A stretch of DNA of 55,563 bases, from NCBI GenBank assembly GCA_028285525.1, contig JANQOZ010000011.1, positions 1 through 55,563 of the forward strand, read 5' to 3'. The notes under the pieces are model-generated. The model saw only the letters and a program-made list of their open reading frames with translations. It made no database searches and had not been told where the DNA came from. This DNA comes from Lysobacterales bacterium (lineage in GTDB: Bacteria; Pseudomonadota; Gammaproteobacteria; Xanthomonadales; SZUA-38). Below, in pieces: positions 9,048 to 19,643 of the stretch. The position numbers were made by a program, and so were the translations under genes. Positions within the stretch are counted from its first letter, which is position 1. Each line of letters starts with the position of its first letter.

Positions 9048-10413
9048 CGTTCACTGCCAGTCCACCGCGCGATGTCTCCTTGTACTTGGACTTCATATCC
9101 GCACCCGTGTCACGCATCGTTTTGATGACTTTATCCAGGGAGACGTGGTGCTTGCCATCACCGCGAAGCGCCATTCGCTGCGCATTAATGGCTTTGATGG
9201 CGCCCATGGCATTTCGTTCGATGCAGGGGATCTGAACCAGCCCTCCGATCGGATCGCAGGTCAGCCCAAGATTATGTTCCATGCCGATTTCCGCGGCGTT
9301 TTCGACCTGTGTGGGTGTGCCGCCAAGTGCTGCAGTCAAGCCGGCGGCGGCCATGGAACAAGCCACCCCAACCTCACCCTGACAACCGACCTCTGCCCCT
9401 GAGATCGACGCGTTCTCCTTGAACAGGATACCGATAGCGGCTGCGGTCAGCAGGAAATCTGCGATGCCTTTCCAGTCAGCTCCCGGGCAGAACCGGTCGT
9501 AGTAATGCAACACGGCCGGAATGATGCCGGCGGCACCGTTGGTTGGAGCGGTGACCACACGACCACCCACCGCGTTTTCTTCGTTCACCGCCAACGCGTA
9601 GAGGTTGACCCAATCCATGATGTTCAGGGGGTCTTTGAGGGCATCCTCCGGTCGTTTGTTGAGCCTTTCATAAATGACCGGCGCCCGGCGAGTGACGCGG
9701 AGGCCTCCCGGCAACTCTCCAGGACTGCGGATGCCGCGCGCCACGCAGCTTTGCATTGCGTCCCAAATACGACGGAGCTGATTTGTGATGGCGCTGCGGC
9801 TTCGCCAAACCTGCTCGTTGGCCAACATAAGCTGGGCAATGCTCTTGCCGCTGCTTTGACACAATTCGAGCAACTCATCACCCGAACGGAACGGAAACGG
9901 TAACGTGGTCGTATCCGGCACGATCCTGTTGGCTGCGGCTTCATCCTTGCTGACGACAAACCCTCCGCCCACGGAGTAAAACTCAGCCCGCAGGACCGCG
10001 TCTCCAGCAGCATTCAGCGCAGCGAACCGCATCCCGTTTGAGTGGAAAGGCAATCGCTCGCGCTTGTGAAAGACGAGATGCGGCTTTGGCAGAAACTCGA
10101 TGGCGCGAATCCCAGCAAGCTTCAGGGAGCGACTGGAAAAAATCTGCTCGAGCCGCCCTCCGATATCATCGGGGTCGATCTGGTCTGGCAGCTCGCCCTC
10201 CAGGCCCAGCATCACGGCTTTGTCGGTGCCATGTCCGCGGCCGGTGTGACCCAGCGAGCCAAACAGCTCCGTCCGAACCCAGAACACGTCGTCCAGCAGA
10301 TTGCGCTCCTGGAGGCGCCGTGCAAACTGGCAGGCAGCCTTCATGGGGCCAACGGTGTGGGAACTGGATGGGCCTACGCCAATCTTGAAAAGATCAAAGG
10401 TGCTGACCGCCAT
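9034..10413 (-). CDS. sdaA: L-serine ammonia-lyase, single-chain iron-sulfur type
   Basis: A 459-residue enzyme converting L-serine to pyruvate and ammonia. It has the N-terminal beta domain with the family signature [16 protein letters not shown] and the C-terminal alpha domain with [40 protein letters not shown] and [12 protein letters not shown], which carry the cysteines of the [4Fe-4S] cluster. [22 protein letters not shown] is the conserved core of the alpha domain (pattern only). Length matches the E. coli SdaA/SdaB type. An AAGGCG element lies eight bases before the ATG. The gene is divergent from a glutaredoxin-like gene, 47 bases apart, with a perfect inverted repeat in the gap, and it is followed, with overlap, by the M23 peptidase. 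sdaA rather than sdaB is a label of convenience. Confidence 0.95.
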   Translation of the reverse strand: MAVSTFDLFKIGVGPSSSHTVGPMKAACQFARRLQERNLLDDVFWVRTELFGSLGHTGRGHGTDKAVMLGLEGELPDQIDPDDIGGRLEQIFSSRSLKLAGIRAIEFLPKPHLVFHKRERLPFHSNGMRFAALNAAGDAVLRAEFYSVGGGFVVSKDEAAANRIVPDTTTLPFPFRSGDELLELCQSSGKSIAQLMLANEQVWRSRSAITNQLRRIWDAMQSCVARGIRSPGELPGGLRVTRRAPVIYERLNKRPEDALKDPLNIMDWVNLYALAVNEENAVGGRVVTAPTNGAAGIIPAVLHYYDRFCPGADWKGIADFLLTAAAIGILFKENASISGAEVGCQGEVGVACSMAAAGLTAALGGTPTQVENAAEIGMEHNLGLTCDPIGGLVQIPCIERNAMGAIKAINAQRMALRGDGKHHVSLDKVIKTMRDTGADMKSKYKETSRGGLAVNVVEC

Positions 10414-10438
10414 GGCAAACGCCTTGTACCTCAGGGCG

Positions 10439-10453
10439 GGGTATTGTATACCC
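10439..10453. promoter_or_regulatory. Inverted repeat between sdaA and the glutaredoxin-like gene
   Basis: GGGTAT-TGT-ATACCC is a perfect 6-base inverted repeat with a 3-base spacer, placed 26 bases from the sdaA start and 8 bases from the glutaredoxin-like start. On the minus strand it contains TACAAT, a good -10 hexamer for sdaA, though no convincing -35 is visible. It could be an operator or simply a symmetric core promoter. Confidence 0.4.
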
Positions 10454-10460
10454 GCGAACC

Positions 10461-10685
10461 ATGAACGTAACGGTAAACCTATACACCAGGGATGGCTGCG
10501 GCTTGTGCCAGCACGCGCTCGCTATGGCAGCCGAAGCCGGCGTCGACGTAACGCCCGTCGACATTTCGGGTAGCGTCGATCTTTTGGAACGCTATGGTCA
10601 CTCGATCCCGGTCTTGTCGACGGAGGATCAGGAGCTTTTCTGGCCATTCTCCGTCGATGACATTCGCTCACTTGTCGCGACGTAA
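10461..10685 (+). CDS. Glutaredoxin-like family protein (DUF836 type)
   Basis: A 74-residue thioredoxin-fold protein. The N-terminal strand and active-site loop read [16 protein letters not shown], giving a CGLC redox motif at about residues 13-16; [11 protein letters not shown] supplies the cis-proline strand. This short glutaredoxin-like family is common in gammaproteobacteria, usually without an assigned substrate. The first strand, the cis-proline loop and the terminal helix are all present, so the protein looks complete although small. It is divergent from sdaA; the ATG at 10461 is eight bases past the inverted repeat, so any leader must be very short. The next gene on this strand (manA) begins 124 bases downstream and probably has its own promoter. 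Confidence 0.85.
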   Translation: MNVTVNLYTRDGCGLCQHALAMAAEAGVDVTPVDISGSVDLLERYGHSIPVLSTEDQELFWPFSVDDIRSLVAT

Positions 10686-10808
10686 GAACCGCCTATCCAC
10701 TCCGCCGTCGTCACTGCGCTGTAGCGCTAAGACCGACTGAACCCGCGCACAGCAGATCAACCGGTCAGGCCTTGGACCCACAATTTCTTAGAGCGGCTAA
10801 CCCTATCT

Positions 10809-11996
10809 ATGACTAACACCGGCAACAGCTCAATGACATCGTTTCGGATTAAAGGGCGGGTGCGGCACTACGCGTGGGGTGGCGCACGGTTTATTCCGGA
10901 ACTGCTCGGCCTTCCGGCGGATGGCAGACCCTGGGCCGAATACTGGCTTGGCGCCCATCCGTCGGACTCAGCTGAAATTGTCATCGACAATACGAGAGCT
11001 GAGCTGGACGAATCGATCTCAGCCGATCCCGGACGCTGGCTGGGCCAAGCGACGGCGCGCGAGTTTGGCCAGCTCCCCTATCTGATGAAGTTGCTGGACG
11101 TTGCCAGGCCGCTGTCCATTCAGGTGCACCCCAACCTGGAGGAGGCAAAAGCCGGATTCGATCGGGAGAACAAGGCCGGAATTGCGTTGGACGCTCCCGA
11201 GAGAAATTTCAAAGACGCCAACCATAAGCCCGAGCTCGCGTTGGCAATCAGCCCCTTCTATCTCCTCTACGGCTTCCGGAAAAACGAGGATATCGTGGCC
11301 GCGCTGCGAGACTATGAGTCGCTGCAGGACCTCGTCCAGGTACTGCAGGACAAGGGGCTGAAGGAATTCTTCAGCGAGGTCATGACGGCTGATCGGGACC
11401 AGCTCGTCTCGTGGATTCAACCGCTGTGGGATCGGTGCAGCACGGCCGACGATCAGACGACTCCGCAGTACTGGATACGCCGCTGGCGAGAAATGCATGA
11501 CTCTGATTCGGAGGCCGTGGATCGCGGGGTGCTGGCTTTCCTGTTCATGAATCTTGTCAAGCTCGATCCAGGTGAGTCTATTTTTCAGGGGGCCAACGTT
11601 CCTCACGCGTACCTGGCGGGCCAGTGCGTTGAGATTATGGCGAACTCCGACAACGTGCTGCGCGGTGGGCTGACGCCCAAACACGTAGATCCCGAGGGGC
11701 TTGTGCGCCATATCGCGTTCGACGCAGCAAGCAGGTATCTGTCGGCGCCGCCCGCTGGGTTGCGCGAGTTCAGATTATCTCTGTTCGACAGTCGCTCACC
11801 GCAGTCAATCAGCTATCAGCCGAAATGTCTGTCGATAGTTCTCTGTCTGGAAGGTCAGTGCCGCATTGGTGATGTGGAAATACGACAGGGTGAATCTGTG
11901 GCGATCCCGCCGACGCGTACCGCTAACCTGCAGCGTTTGACCCAAAGCACGGCCGTGGTTCTCGCTGATCGGGGGACCAGCGACGTCGGGATGTAG
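10809..11996 (+). CDS. manA: Mannose-6-phosphate isomerase, class I
   Basis: A 395-residue type I phosphomannose isomerase, interconverting fructose-6-phosphate and mannose-6-phosphate. Zinc and active-site residues are visible in SIQVHPN (Q and H), NHKPELA (E) and GANVPHAYLAG (H), with HYAWGG and the AEYWLGAHPSDSAE segment at the N-terminus and GGLTPKHVD near the C-terminal third. The product feeds GDP-mannose, which the Gmd, Fcl and Rmd-like enzymes encoded at 15559-19588 would consume; the phosphomannomutase and GDP-mannose pyrophosphorylase needed in between are not in this window. ATG at 10809 is used; ATG at 10839 (MTSFRIKG) begins nearer the conserved region and neither has an obvious ribosome-binding site. 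A strong terminator follows 48 bases after the stop. Confidence 0.92.
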   Translation: MTNTGNSSMTSFRIKGRVRHYAWGGARFIPELLGLPADGRPWAEYWLGAHPSDSAEIVIDNTRAELDESISADPGRWLGQATAREFGQLPYLMKLLDVARPLSIQVHPNLEEAKAGFDRENKAGIALDAPERNFKDANHKPELALAISPFYLLYGFRKNEDIVAALRDYESLQDLVQVLQDKGLKEFFSEVMTADRDQLVSWIQPLWDRCSTADDQTTPQYWIRRWREMHDSDSEAVDRGVLAFLFMNLVKLDPGESIFQGANVPHAYLAGQCVEIMANSDNVLRGGLTPKHVDPEGLVRHIAFDAASRYLSAPPAGLREFRLSLFDSRSPQSISYQPKCLSIVLCLEGQCRIGDVEIRQGESVAIPPTRTANLQRLTQSTAVVLADRGTSDVGM

Positions 11997-12043
11997 TCAA
12001 GAGGTTGTTCATCTGCCCTAATTGCAGATAGCGCAGAAAAAGA

Positions 12044-12074
12044 AAGGCCGGTCAATGACCGGCCTTGTTGTTTC
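12044..12074. terminator. Bidirectional rho-independent terminator
   Basis: A perfect hairpin, AAGGCCGGTC with GACCGGCCTT around a 3-base loop, occupies 12044-12066. It is followed by GTTGTTTC on the plus strand and, read on the minus strand, by TTTCTTTTTC. It sits between convergent manA and the DUF1501 gene and should end transcripts from both sides. Confidence 0.85.
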
Positions 12075-12091
12075 TGGCGAATCGGCCGCCG

Positions 12092-13351
12092 TCAGAACAC
12101 CGGCTGGTAGTTCAGACCAGGAAAGACCTGGTTGGCGATGCCCGGCCCTGCGCCCAGAATTCGGTCCATAACAGTTGCGTGGACGTTCCGGAAGTCCGTG
12201 GTCGGCGCTACACCGTCACCGATCCGGTCGTCAGAAGCGATGCCCGGAAATGTCCCATACATCCCGCCGGGAACGAGCCCCCCGATCAGGGTCATGGGAT
12301 TACCGTAACCATGGTCGGTACCTGCGTTTCCGTTCTCGCTTACCTGGCGACCAAACTCACTCTGAATGACGATGCAGATATCGTTCTCGTTCTTAACGGG
12401 ATCGTTGGCAATATCCAGGTAGAAAGCGGTGACGGCGTCCGATACCTGAGCAATATTGCCGCCGAAACCAAAGTTGGGCGCGAGCGTGTTTTGGTTGTTG
12501 TGGGTATCCCAGCCGCCGCGATCGACTGTCGCGGTAGAAATCCCGAGATCCAGCTTCCACAGCTGAGCGATCAGCGCAAGATCGTTGCCGATACCGGTAT
12601 CGGGGTAGGAGACGCCGCCGGCCGGCGTGTAATTATCAAGATCAAAGCTGTTGATCAGATTGACCGCGTCCACGGTGGACTGCGCTGCGAGATCGAGGCT
12701 TCCGGTGCCAGAATACATCGACTCCAGCATCATCAAATGCGTGTCAGCAAAGGTGCCTCCGTTTGGCGTAAAGCTCGATGGCGAATCGAGAGTCGCAACA
12801 TCCGGGTAGCCCGCCAGACTGGAGGGAGGATTGCTGCTGGACGCTAAGGCCGTAAAAATCGCATTCGGACTGTGGCTGACCTGCTGCAGATAACGATTCA
12901 AAAAGCCGCCGTTCTGACCGGACTGACTACCGGGAGTCCCCAATTCAATCGTCTCTTGCGCGTCAAAGTGACTGCGGGTCAGCGCGTCAAGCGGATGGCC
13001 CGTTGCCTGTACGATCGCCACGCGAGGCAGGATCGAGTGCAGGGCCGTGCAGTTCGGATGAAACCCGAAACCCGAGCCGAAAAGATCTAACGGAAGGCTT
13101 GGATCAATGAGAGTCGCATCTCGATCCACAGCGTAGTTGGTGAAGTTAGCGCCACTGGTCGGCACCACATAACTCAGCCCATCCATGCCACCGCGGAGGA
13201 AGACGTAAACAAGCAGCTTCGTTGGCGCCGAACCACCACCGGCTTTGACCGAGTTAGAAAATCCCAGCCCAACGCCGGTCGCACCAGCGGCCACCCCAGC
13301 TCCGGCGACGAATCGTCGACGGGGCAGATTGATTGATTGCTTTTTTGACAT
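12092..13351 (-). CDS. DUF1501 domain protein, Tat-exported
   Basis: A 419-residue protein of the DUF1501 family (alkaline-phosphatase-like superfamily; function not established). A twin-arginine signal LPRRRFVAGAGVAAG opens it. The family core is visible as VYVFLRGGMDGLSYVVP, GFGFHPN, VQATGHP..TRSHFDAQE, DRGGWDTHNNQ, SEFGRQVSENGNAGTDHGYGNPM and GGMYGTFPG; the GGWDTH and TDHG elements are those expected to hold metal. The ATG at 13351 follows AAGGA at a good distance; an open frame continues upstream to 13390 but that overlaps the preceding gene. It starts 11 bases after the DUF1800 gene, forming a two-gene operon that I have seen repeatedly for this family pair. Export as a complex is plausible but unproven. 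Confidence 0.88.
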   Translation of the reverse strand: MSKKQSINLPRRRFVAGAGVAAGATGVGLGFSNSVKAGGGSAPTKLLVYVFLRGGMDGLSYVVPTSGANFTNYAVDRDATLIDPSLPLDLFGSGFGFHPNCTALHSILPRVAIVQATGHPLDALTRSHFDAQETIELGTPGSQSGQNGGFLNRYLQQVSHSPNAIFTALASSSNPPSSLAGYPDVATLDSPSSFTPNGGTFADTHLMMLESMYSGTGSLDLAAQSTVDAVNLINSFDLDNYTPAGGVSYPDTGIGNDLALIAQLWKLDLGISTATVDRGGWDTHNNQNTLAPNFGFGGNIAQVSDAVTAFYLDIANDPVKNENDICIVIQSEFGRQVSENGNAGTDHGYGNPMTLIGGLVPGGMYGTFPGIASDDRIGDGVAPTTDFRNVHATVMDRILGAGPGIANQVFPGLNYQPVF

Positions 13352-13362
13352 GCTAATAATCC

Positions 13363-15378
13363 TTAACGCTGCATGAACTGTGGTGACCAAAGAATGACCT
13401 TGACCATGCCGTTCAGGCGGCGATGCCAGTAGTCGGGGAAGCTGTCCGTATCCAGGCTGGCACGATTGATCGGTTCATCGCTCGGCTGAAGCGGCGCGTC
13501 AGCGTTTTGGCCCGAAAGATCTCCAAAGCCGCCAAATCCTTGCTGGGTAATAAACTGAAGCGCTGATCGCCCGACGTCCGTTGGTGCGTTTTGGTAAGGC
13601 GTGAAGTTGGGCCCCGTCCAGCCGCCACTGGGCGTAAAGCCAAGAATCCAGTTACACCAAAACTCCACAAGTTGCCGCGGCGTAGGATTACCCGCCAGGT
13701 TATTCAGGGTGATGTCCATAACGCGCATGACCCGATCCTGACTGTCCCGATAGTCCCGATCCAGCAGCCAGTCGATGGTTCGCCAGCACTGCACCAGGTT
13801 GTTAGATCCTTCCCAGTGACCCCGCTCGTCGGGATAGCCGTCCGGTGTCCGCCAGTCAAAAAGGCGCTGACCGGTATTGTTGTAGCGGTTGATAAAGTCG
13901 TTGCTGGTATCGTCGTTCATCCGGAACGTGTAGTCCGCGCCCGCGGCACGCATCGCCGAAACGACGTATTCGAAAGGCCGCTTTACTTTTTCACCCTGCA
14001 GCGAGGCCTTAAATTCGTCAGAGGTCAGAATCGTGCGCACGGTCCGCTTGATCTGATCTCCGGCTTTGCGGTTGGCAAAGAAGGTTGCCGCCGCTTTGTC
14101 GACAAGGCTTTGCGGCGGATTGTCAGACACCAGCCGGGTACACAGCTTGCGAGCAACATAGGTCGCCGTTCCCGGGTGATACGCCGCGAGCTTGACGATC
14201 AACCGTCCCTCGGTCTCTGCGTCAAGATTGGAAGGTATCGCCGAAGTGCCAAGGGTAAGCACCGCCTTCGTGCTGTCACTGTTGTGCTCTTGTTCGTCAG
14301 TGATGAACGCCCCTGTACCGCAGGAATTCCCCGTGTTTTCGTCTTCGTAGCGCCAGCCGGTCATCGCCTGGGCGGCGGTCAGGACATCGTCATCAACGTA
14401 AAATCGAGCAACCTCGAGGGATGGATCCGCCAAGGCTCCGAGTGCCTGGGAGTTTAGATCCTCATCATTCAGCGCCGTGTAGGGGTTTTCCGGGAGGGCC
14501 TCAACGAATCGCTGCCCGAGGTTCCCCGCATAGTTTTCGGAACCCAGGCAGTGCAGTTCGAAGAGCTCGCGGCAGTAGTTCTCATTGATTGACCCACCGC
14601 GGCCGTTGACGAAGTTGTCGAGGTAGCGAAGCATCGCCGGGTGTTTGGCCGACGTGATGATCATCTCATAGAAGTTTCCGAGGGCGTGAGTCCGCAAGAC
14701 GTCACGGTTCCAGGAGGCCCAGGAAACGTAGGTGTCTCTGTCGAGACGCCCGAAAATGTTCAGGTGGTCGTTCCAGAAATCCACCAGCTGGTAGTACAGC
14801 TGCCAGCGGCTGTAGGTTGCCGCGTTGAACATGAACCGCTCGGTTTCAAAGTACGGACGAGAATAGTCCGAAAAATTCCCACACTCTCGCTCCGACCAAA
14901 CTGTGGAAAGAGGCAGCCCAAGCGTATCGAACGAACCCGGCGCCGATGCAAGCCGATTCTGGAAGTCGGGGTCTTCCGGCAAGGGATTGAGCTGCTCTTC
15001 AACGTAGTTATTCAGGCGCTCATTGTCGGTGCTTCCCAGCGCCAAAAAGTGGGATACGTCGTCCTGGGTGGCAAAGTTGCTGACAGGGACTTCGAAACCG
15101 GAAGAGAGGATCACATCAGGATTGATTTGCACGTTGCCCAGACTTCGACGCGCAGGCCCAAATCCAATTTTGTTCAGCGCTTTCACCGCAAAAGGTGGCT
15201 CGACAACACCCGTCGATCCCAGGCCCTTTTCCACCACGGTGGAAAGTCTTGCGTCGCTACCACCGCTTATCGTTGGTTGCTTAGGCTCGGCAGCGGAGAC
15301 CGCGCCCGCGCTGGCGACCGCGGCTGCTGACCCCATTAAAAATCCGCGCCGTTTCGGCGACTGAACATCACTCATCAA
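13363..15378 (-). CDS. DUF1800 domain protein, Tat-exported
   Basis: A 671-residue DUF1800 family protein, usually encoded immediately before a DUF1501 gene, as here. The N-terminus has a twin-arginine signal (KRRGFLMGSAAAVASAGAVSA, residues 9-29). Core motifs include LNKIGFGPARRSLG near the start of the domain, LVDFWNDHLNIFGRLD, NYCRELFELHCLG, AAQAMTGWRYED, HNSDSTKAVL, YVARKLCTRLVSDNPP and PDGYPDERGHW..N. The family resembles cytochrome c-associated or lipid-acting exported proteins in context, but no activity is established. It is divergent from fcl, 180 bases away. Alternative starts are the two consecutive ATG codons at 15378 and 15375. Confidence 0.88.
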   Translation of the reverse strand: MMSDVQSPKRRGFLMGSAAAVASAGAVSAAEPKQPTISGGSDARLSTVVEKGLGSTGVVEPPFAVKALNKIGFGPARRSLGNVQINPDVILSSGFEVPVSNFATQDDVSHFLALGSTDNERLNNYVEEQLNPLPEDPDFQNRLASAPGSFDTLGLPLSTVWSERECGNFSDYSRPYFETERFMFNAATYSRWQLYYQLVDFWNDHLNIFGRLDRDTYVSWASWNRDVLRTHALGNFYEMIITSAKHPAMLRYLDNFVNGRGGSINENYCRELFELHCLGSENYAGNLGQRFVEALPENPYTALNDEDLNSQALGALADPSLEVARFYVDDDVLTAAQAMTGWRYEDENTGNSCGTGAFITDEQEHNSDSTKAVLTLGTSAIPSNLDAETEGRLIVKLAAYHPGTATYVARKLCTRLVSDNPPQSLVDKAAATFFANRKAGDQIKRTVRTILTSDEFKASLQGEKVKRPFEYVVSAMRAAGADYTFRMNDDTSNDFINRYNNTGQRLFDWRTPDGYPDERGHWEGSNNLVQCWRTIDWLLDRDYRDSQDRVMRVMDITLNNLAGNPTPRQLVEFWCNWILGFTPSGGWTGPNFTPYQNAPTDVGRSALQFITQQGFGGFGDLSGQNADAPLQPSDEPINRASLDTDSFPDYWHRRLNGMVKVILWSPQFMQR

Positions 15379-15558
15379 TCAAACCCCACTACGATTGGTG
15401 TTTTTGGTTGGACCCAGAGAGTAAATCATTGGCTACGTAATTTCTGTGGTAGATTTTCGATTCCGTGACGGCGCGCACAAATTTGATTTTCCGGCTCGAA
15501 GCTCGGCAAAAAAAGTGCCGCATTTGGACCAAAACTGCCGCTCCAGGACACTGAAAAA

Positions 15559-16530
15559 ATGACGATTCCTGCGCCAAACATCGGAAAAATCTTCGTTGCC
15601 GGACATCAAGGGATGGTCGGACAGGGGGTTGTCCGGGCAATTGAGAAGCATTGGCCGAATTGTGAGGTGCTCGGTGAGGAAAGAAGCCGCCTGGACCTGC
15701 GTCATGCCCCGGCAGTCGATCGGTATCTGGCTGAGAACACTCCCGACGCGGTTGTTATCTGTGCCGCAACCGTTGGCGGTATCCACGCGAACAATACACA
15801 GCCAGCGGATTTCATTACCAACAACCTTTTGATTGCCGTCAATCTCATTGACGGCTGCTTCCGGGCGGGAATCAAACGATTGCTGTTTCTGGGAAGCTCC
15901 TGCATCTACCCGCGGAATGCGCGCCAGCCGATCGACGAATCGGAGCTGATGCAGGGTTACCTGGAGCCAACGAACGAGCCATATGCGGTCGCCAAAATTG
16001 CCGGTATTAAGCTCTGTGAGTCCTATAACCGTCAGCATGGCACCGACTATCGCTGCGTAATGCCTACAAACCTCTACGGGCCGGGCGACAGTTTCGATGA
16101 CCTGAACGGACACGTAATCCCGTCGTTGATGCAGCGGTTTCATCGACACAAGGCCGAGAACCGCGACTCAGTGACGGTTTGGGGCACCGGAAATGCGCGG
16201 CGGGAATTTCTGCATGTGGATGACCTCGCGGAGGCATGTCTGGTCGTTTTGAGCAAACCGAAGGCCCAAATCGAAGCGTTGGGCAAACCGCAACAAATCC
16301 ACATCAACATCGGGACGGGCGAGGATGTCTCGATCCGCACGCTCGCGACAAAAATCGCTGACGCGGTGGGCTTTCGAGGCGAGCTGAAGTTCGACACCAG
16401 CAAGCCGGACGGGACGCCGCGGAAGCGCCTCGACACAAGAAAGATTCAGTCTCTTGGCTGGGAACCCACGATCGAGCTGGACGACGGGCTGCGCACGACC
16501 TACGAATGGTTTCGGGAACACATCTCCTAG
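15559..16530 (+). CDS. fcl: GDP-L-fucose synthase
   Basis: A 323-residue short-chain dehydrogenase/reductase that epimerises and reduces GDP-4-keto-6-deoxy-D-mannose to GDP-L-fucose with NADPH. Seen: the nucleotide-binding loop [16 protein letters not shown], the family marker [22 protein letters not shown] with the catalytic serine, and [16 protein letters not shown] with the catalytic Tyr-x-x-x-Lys; [13 protein letters not shown] and [11 protein letters not shown] are also typical of Fcl (WcaG). Its substrate is the product of the Gmd encoded at 18614-19588. The gene is on the opposite strand to Gmd and the reductase-like gene, and converges on a glycosyltransferase with only 22 bases between stops. 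AGGA lies about ten bases before the ATG. Confidence 0.92.
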   Translation: MTIPAPNIGKIFVAGHQGMVGQGVVRAIEKHWPNCEVLGEERSRLDLRHAPAVDRYLAENTPDAVVICAATVGGIHANNTQPADFITNNLLIAVNLIDGCFRAGIKRLLFLGSSCIYPRNARQPIDESELMQGYLEPTNEPYAVAKIAGIKLCESYNRQHGTDYRCVMPTNLYGPGDSFDDLNGHVIPSLMQRFHRHKAENRDSVTVWGTGNARREFLHVDDLAEACLVVLSKPKAQIEALGKPQQIHINIGTGEDVSIRTLATKIADAVGFRGELKFDTSKPDGTPRKRLDTRKIQSLGWEPTIELDDGLRTTYEWFREHIS

Positions 16531-16552
16531 CTGCTGCGAACTATTTCCCGGG

Positions 16553-17659
16553 CTAAAACGACAACTCCTTATACAGCGCCAGCGTCTCAGAAAAAGTGGT
16601 TTCCCAGTTGAATTTCACCGCCTGGCGATAGCCTCGATCTGCTTCCTGGCGTCGCAAACCCGGTTCGGTCAGCGCGCGCTCCAACAGGTGTCTGAGCGCT
16701 TCTTCGTCACCCGGGGGAAACGTCAAGGCCCCATTGCCCAGCACCTCGGGGATTGAAGACGACTCTGCCGCGATCACCGGCACGCGCCGTATCATCGCTT
16801 CCAACATCGGCAGCCCAAAACCTTCGTAGAAGGACGGAAAAACGAACAGCGCTGCCGAACGGTACAGTTTGTCGAGCGCCTCATCGCTAACGAACCCCAG
16901 ACACTGCAGATGGCCTTGCTGGGTAAGTCGACTGACGGCTTCGGTCAGCTGTTCGTCAGGCCAGCCCGGTGGGCCGACGTGGCGAATCGGGAAGGAAGCA
17001 CGCAGCTCACGAGGCAGGGTTTCGTAGGCGCGAAAAAACCCCGCCAGGTTTTTCCGCGGATCCATGGAGCCCACGCAAAGAATGGTATTCGCATCCCCAT
17101 TGAACGTGGCTTCCTCAGCCGGCCGGTCCACCCCCAACGGCACGGCACGAACACGCCGAGAATCCATCGAAAACTCGTCGATCAACTCCTGCCGAATAAA
17201 TTCTGCATCCGTGATCACCAAATCTGCGCGTCTCAGGGAGTCCGGGAAGAACCGCTCAAGAAATTGCACTCTGGCCGGGGGATGAAACTGAGGAAAACGC
17301 AGGTAGCTCAGATCATGGACAGACAATACCAGTGGCCCACGGTGCGGAAACGCGACGTAATTTGTTTCGTGGTAGATGAATCGCCTGAATCGACGTAAAG
17401 CAACGTGAGCCGCCGCTCGCGCCAGGTAATGCGTACCAATCACTGCCGGTGTCCACCTGGCCAGGCGGCCTCGCAAACGGTTGACCGGGCTGTCACCTGG
17501 CGATTCGGCCTTTGGCAGCGTCGTCGGAATCCCCTGGTTGAAGGCAGCCACCGTGGCGATTTCGGGACATAAACGTGCGCGATTCGCTAATTCAGCTGAG
17601 TATCGTCCGATACCGGTTCGCATGCCGGCCATGGACGCAACGTTGTAGAGCAGGTTCAC
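16553..17659 (-). CDS. Glycosyltransferase family 4 protein
   Basis: A 368-residue GT-B fold, retaining glycosyltransferase of family 4, resembling O-antigen mannosyltransferases of the WbdB type by overall pattern. N-terminal domain: RTGIGRYSAELANR and SVHDLSYLRFPQFHP; donor-binding C-terminal domain: VGSMDPRKNLAGFFRAY, FPSFYEGFGLPMLEAM with the E-x7-E donor motif, and SSIPEVLGNGALTFPPGD. It has no signal peptide and should act on the cytoplasmic face of the inner membrane. The GTG start overlaps the stop of the upstream reductase gene by one base (TAGTG), indicating translational coupling in the gmd operon. GDP-rhamnose, GDP-fucose or GDP-mannose is the likely donor, from the neighbours; sugar and linkage cannot be read from the sequence. 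Confidence 0.85.
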   Translation of the reverse strand: MNLLYNVASMAGMRTGIGRYSAELANRARLCPEIATVAAFNQGIPTTLPKAESPGDSPVNRLRGRLARWTPAVIGTHYLARAAAHVALRRFRRFIYHETNYVAFPHRGPLVLSVHDLSYLRFPQFHPPARVQFLERFFPDSLRRADLVITDAEFIRQELIDEFSMDSRRVRAVPLGVDRPAEEATFNGDANTILCVGSMDPRKNLAGFFRAYETLPRELRASFPIRHVGPPGWPDEQLTEAVSRLTQQGHLQCLGFVSDEALDKLYRSAALFVFPSFYEGFGLPMLEAMIRRVPVIAAESSSIPEVLGNGALTFPPGDEEALRHLLERALTEPGLRRQEADRGYRQAVKFNWETTFSETLALYKELSF

Positions 17660-18606
17660 TACGCTTGAGAACGCTCACGCCAGTCATGAAGCGCGTCCCT
17701 CAGGGTTTGCTCGAACGGACGTTTTGGCGCCCAGCCACACAAACTCCTCAGGCGATGGTTATCACCGCTGGCCAGAGGGATATCCGATGGACGCAGGCGA
17801 GCTTGATCCGTCTCCACCTGGATATCGCAGCCGGACAGACTGAGTAGACCGTCGAGCACGGAACGTATGCTGCGGCTGGTGCCTGAACATAGATTGAGTG
17901 GTGGTCCAGAGAAGCTTGATTCGTCCAGCATAGCGATGTCCGCATACGCTTCGGCCGCATCTCGAACGTCAAGAAAGTCTCGCTTCGCGGAGAGATTCCC
18001 CACCCTGATGACCGGTTCCTGAGACCCGGAAACGATTCGCGCCACCTGTCTGGCAAAATCGCTCACGACGAACCCCTGCGCCTGCCCAGGGCCCGCACAA
18101 TTAAAGGAGCGGACAACTCGAACCGGCATTTTATCGGTCACGCGAAGCTGCTCGAGACCAATCTCCGCCGCAGCCTTACTCGCAGAATAAGGGTTCAACG
18201 GCTTAAGCGGATGTTCTTCGGACACTGGCTGATGTTGATTGAACGTCTCGCCGTAAGCGTCGCCGCTCGCCGCAAAAACCATTCCGGGAACCTGTTTGCT
18301 TTCGGTCATGGCGCCGGCAAGCAGCATTGTCGCGAGGACGTTGATTCGCCACGTTGCCTCCATAGTCGCAAAGGATGCACCAACGTCAGCGCGGGCTGCG
18401 AGATGAACAACCCTCTCCGGCCGATCGAGCGCCAGCGCCTGGCGAACGGATTCAGCGTCTCGTAAGTCGACCTGTCGGGTATTGCCGTCAAGCTGAGCGG
18501 TGTCGCCCCCGTAGACCCAGCGCCAGACGTCAGCTCCCCGGGACTGGAGTACCTCTACCAGGTGCCGGCCAACAAACCCGTTCGCACCTGTAACGACAAT
18601 TCGCAT
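17659..18606 (-). CDS. GDP-6-deoxy-D-lyxo-4-hexulose reductase-like SDR (Rmd-like)
   Basis: A 315-residue extended SDR protein. The Rossmann loop VTGANGFVGRHLVEVL is at the N-terminus, followed by HLAARADVGASF, the serine-bearing FAASGDAYGE segment, and NPYSASKAAAEIGLEQL with the catalytic Tyr-x-x-x-Lys; RSFNCAGPGQAQGFVVSDFARQ is the substrate-side loop typical of GDP-4-keto-6-deoxymannose reductases. Together with the gmd gene, whose stop is seven bases upstream, this points to formation of GDP-D-rhamnose. It could instead be another C4-reductase or an epimerase of this superfamily. I used the ATG at 18606; a TTG at 18612 is also in frame. Its stop overlaps the next gene's GTG by one base. 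Confidence 0.75.
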   Translation of the reverse strand: MRIVVTGANGFVGRHLVEVLQSRGADVWRWVYGGDTAQLDGNTRQVDLRDAESVRQALALDRPERVVHLAARADVGASFATMEATWRINVLATMLLAGAMTESKQVPGMVFAASGDAYGETFNQHQPVSEEHPLKPLNPYSASKAAAEIGLEQLRVTDKMPVRVVRSFNCAGPGQAQGFVVSDFARQVARIVSGSQEPVIRVGNLSAKRDFLDVRDAAEAYADIAMLDESSFSGPPLNLCSGTSRSIRSVLDGLLSLSGCDIQVETDQARLRPSDIPLASGDNHRLRSLCGWAPKRPFEQTLRDALHDWRERSQA

Positions 18607-18613
18607 GCTCAAC

Positions 18614-19603
<990 letters not shown>

Positions 19604-19643
19604 TCAGAGGAGGCCCGCATGGTACAGGAGAGGCGTCGCGGAT

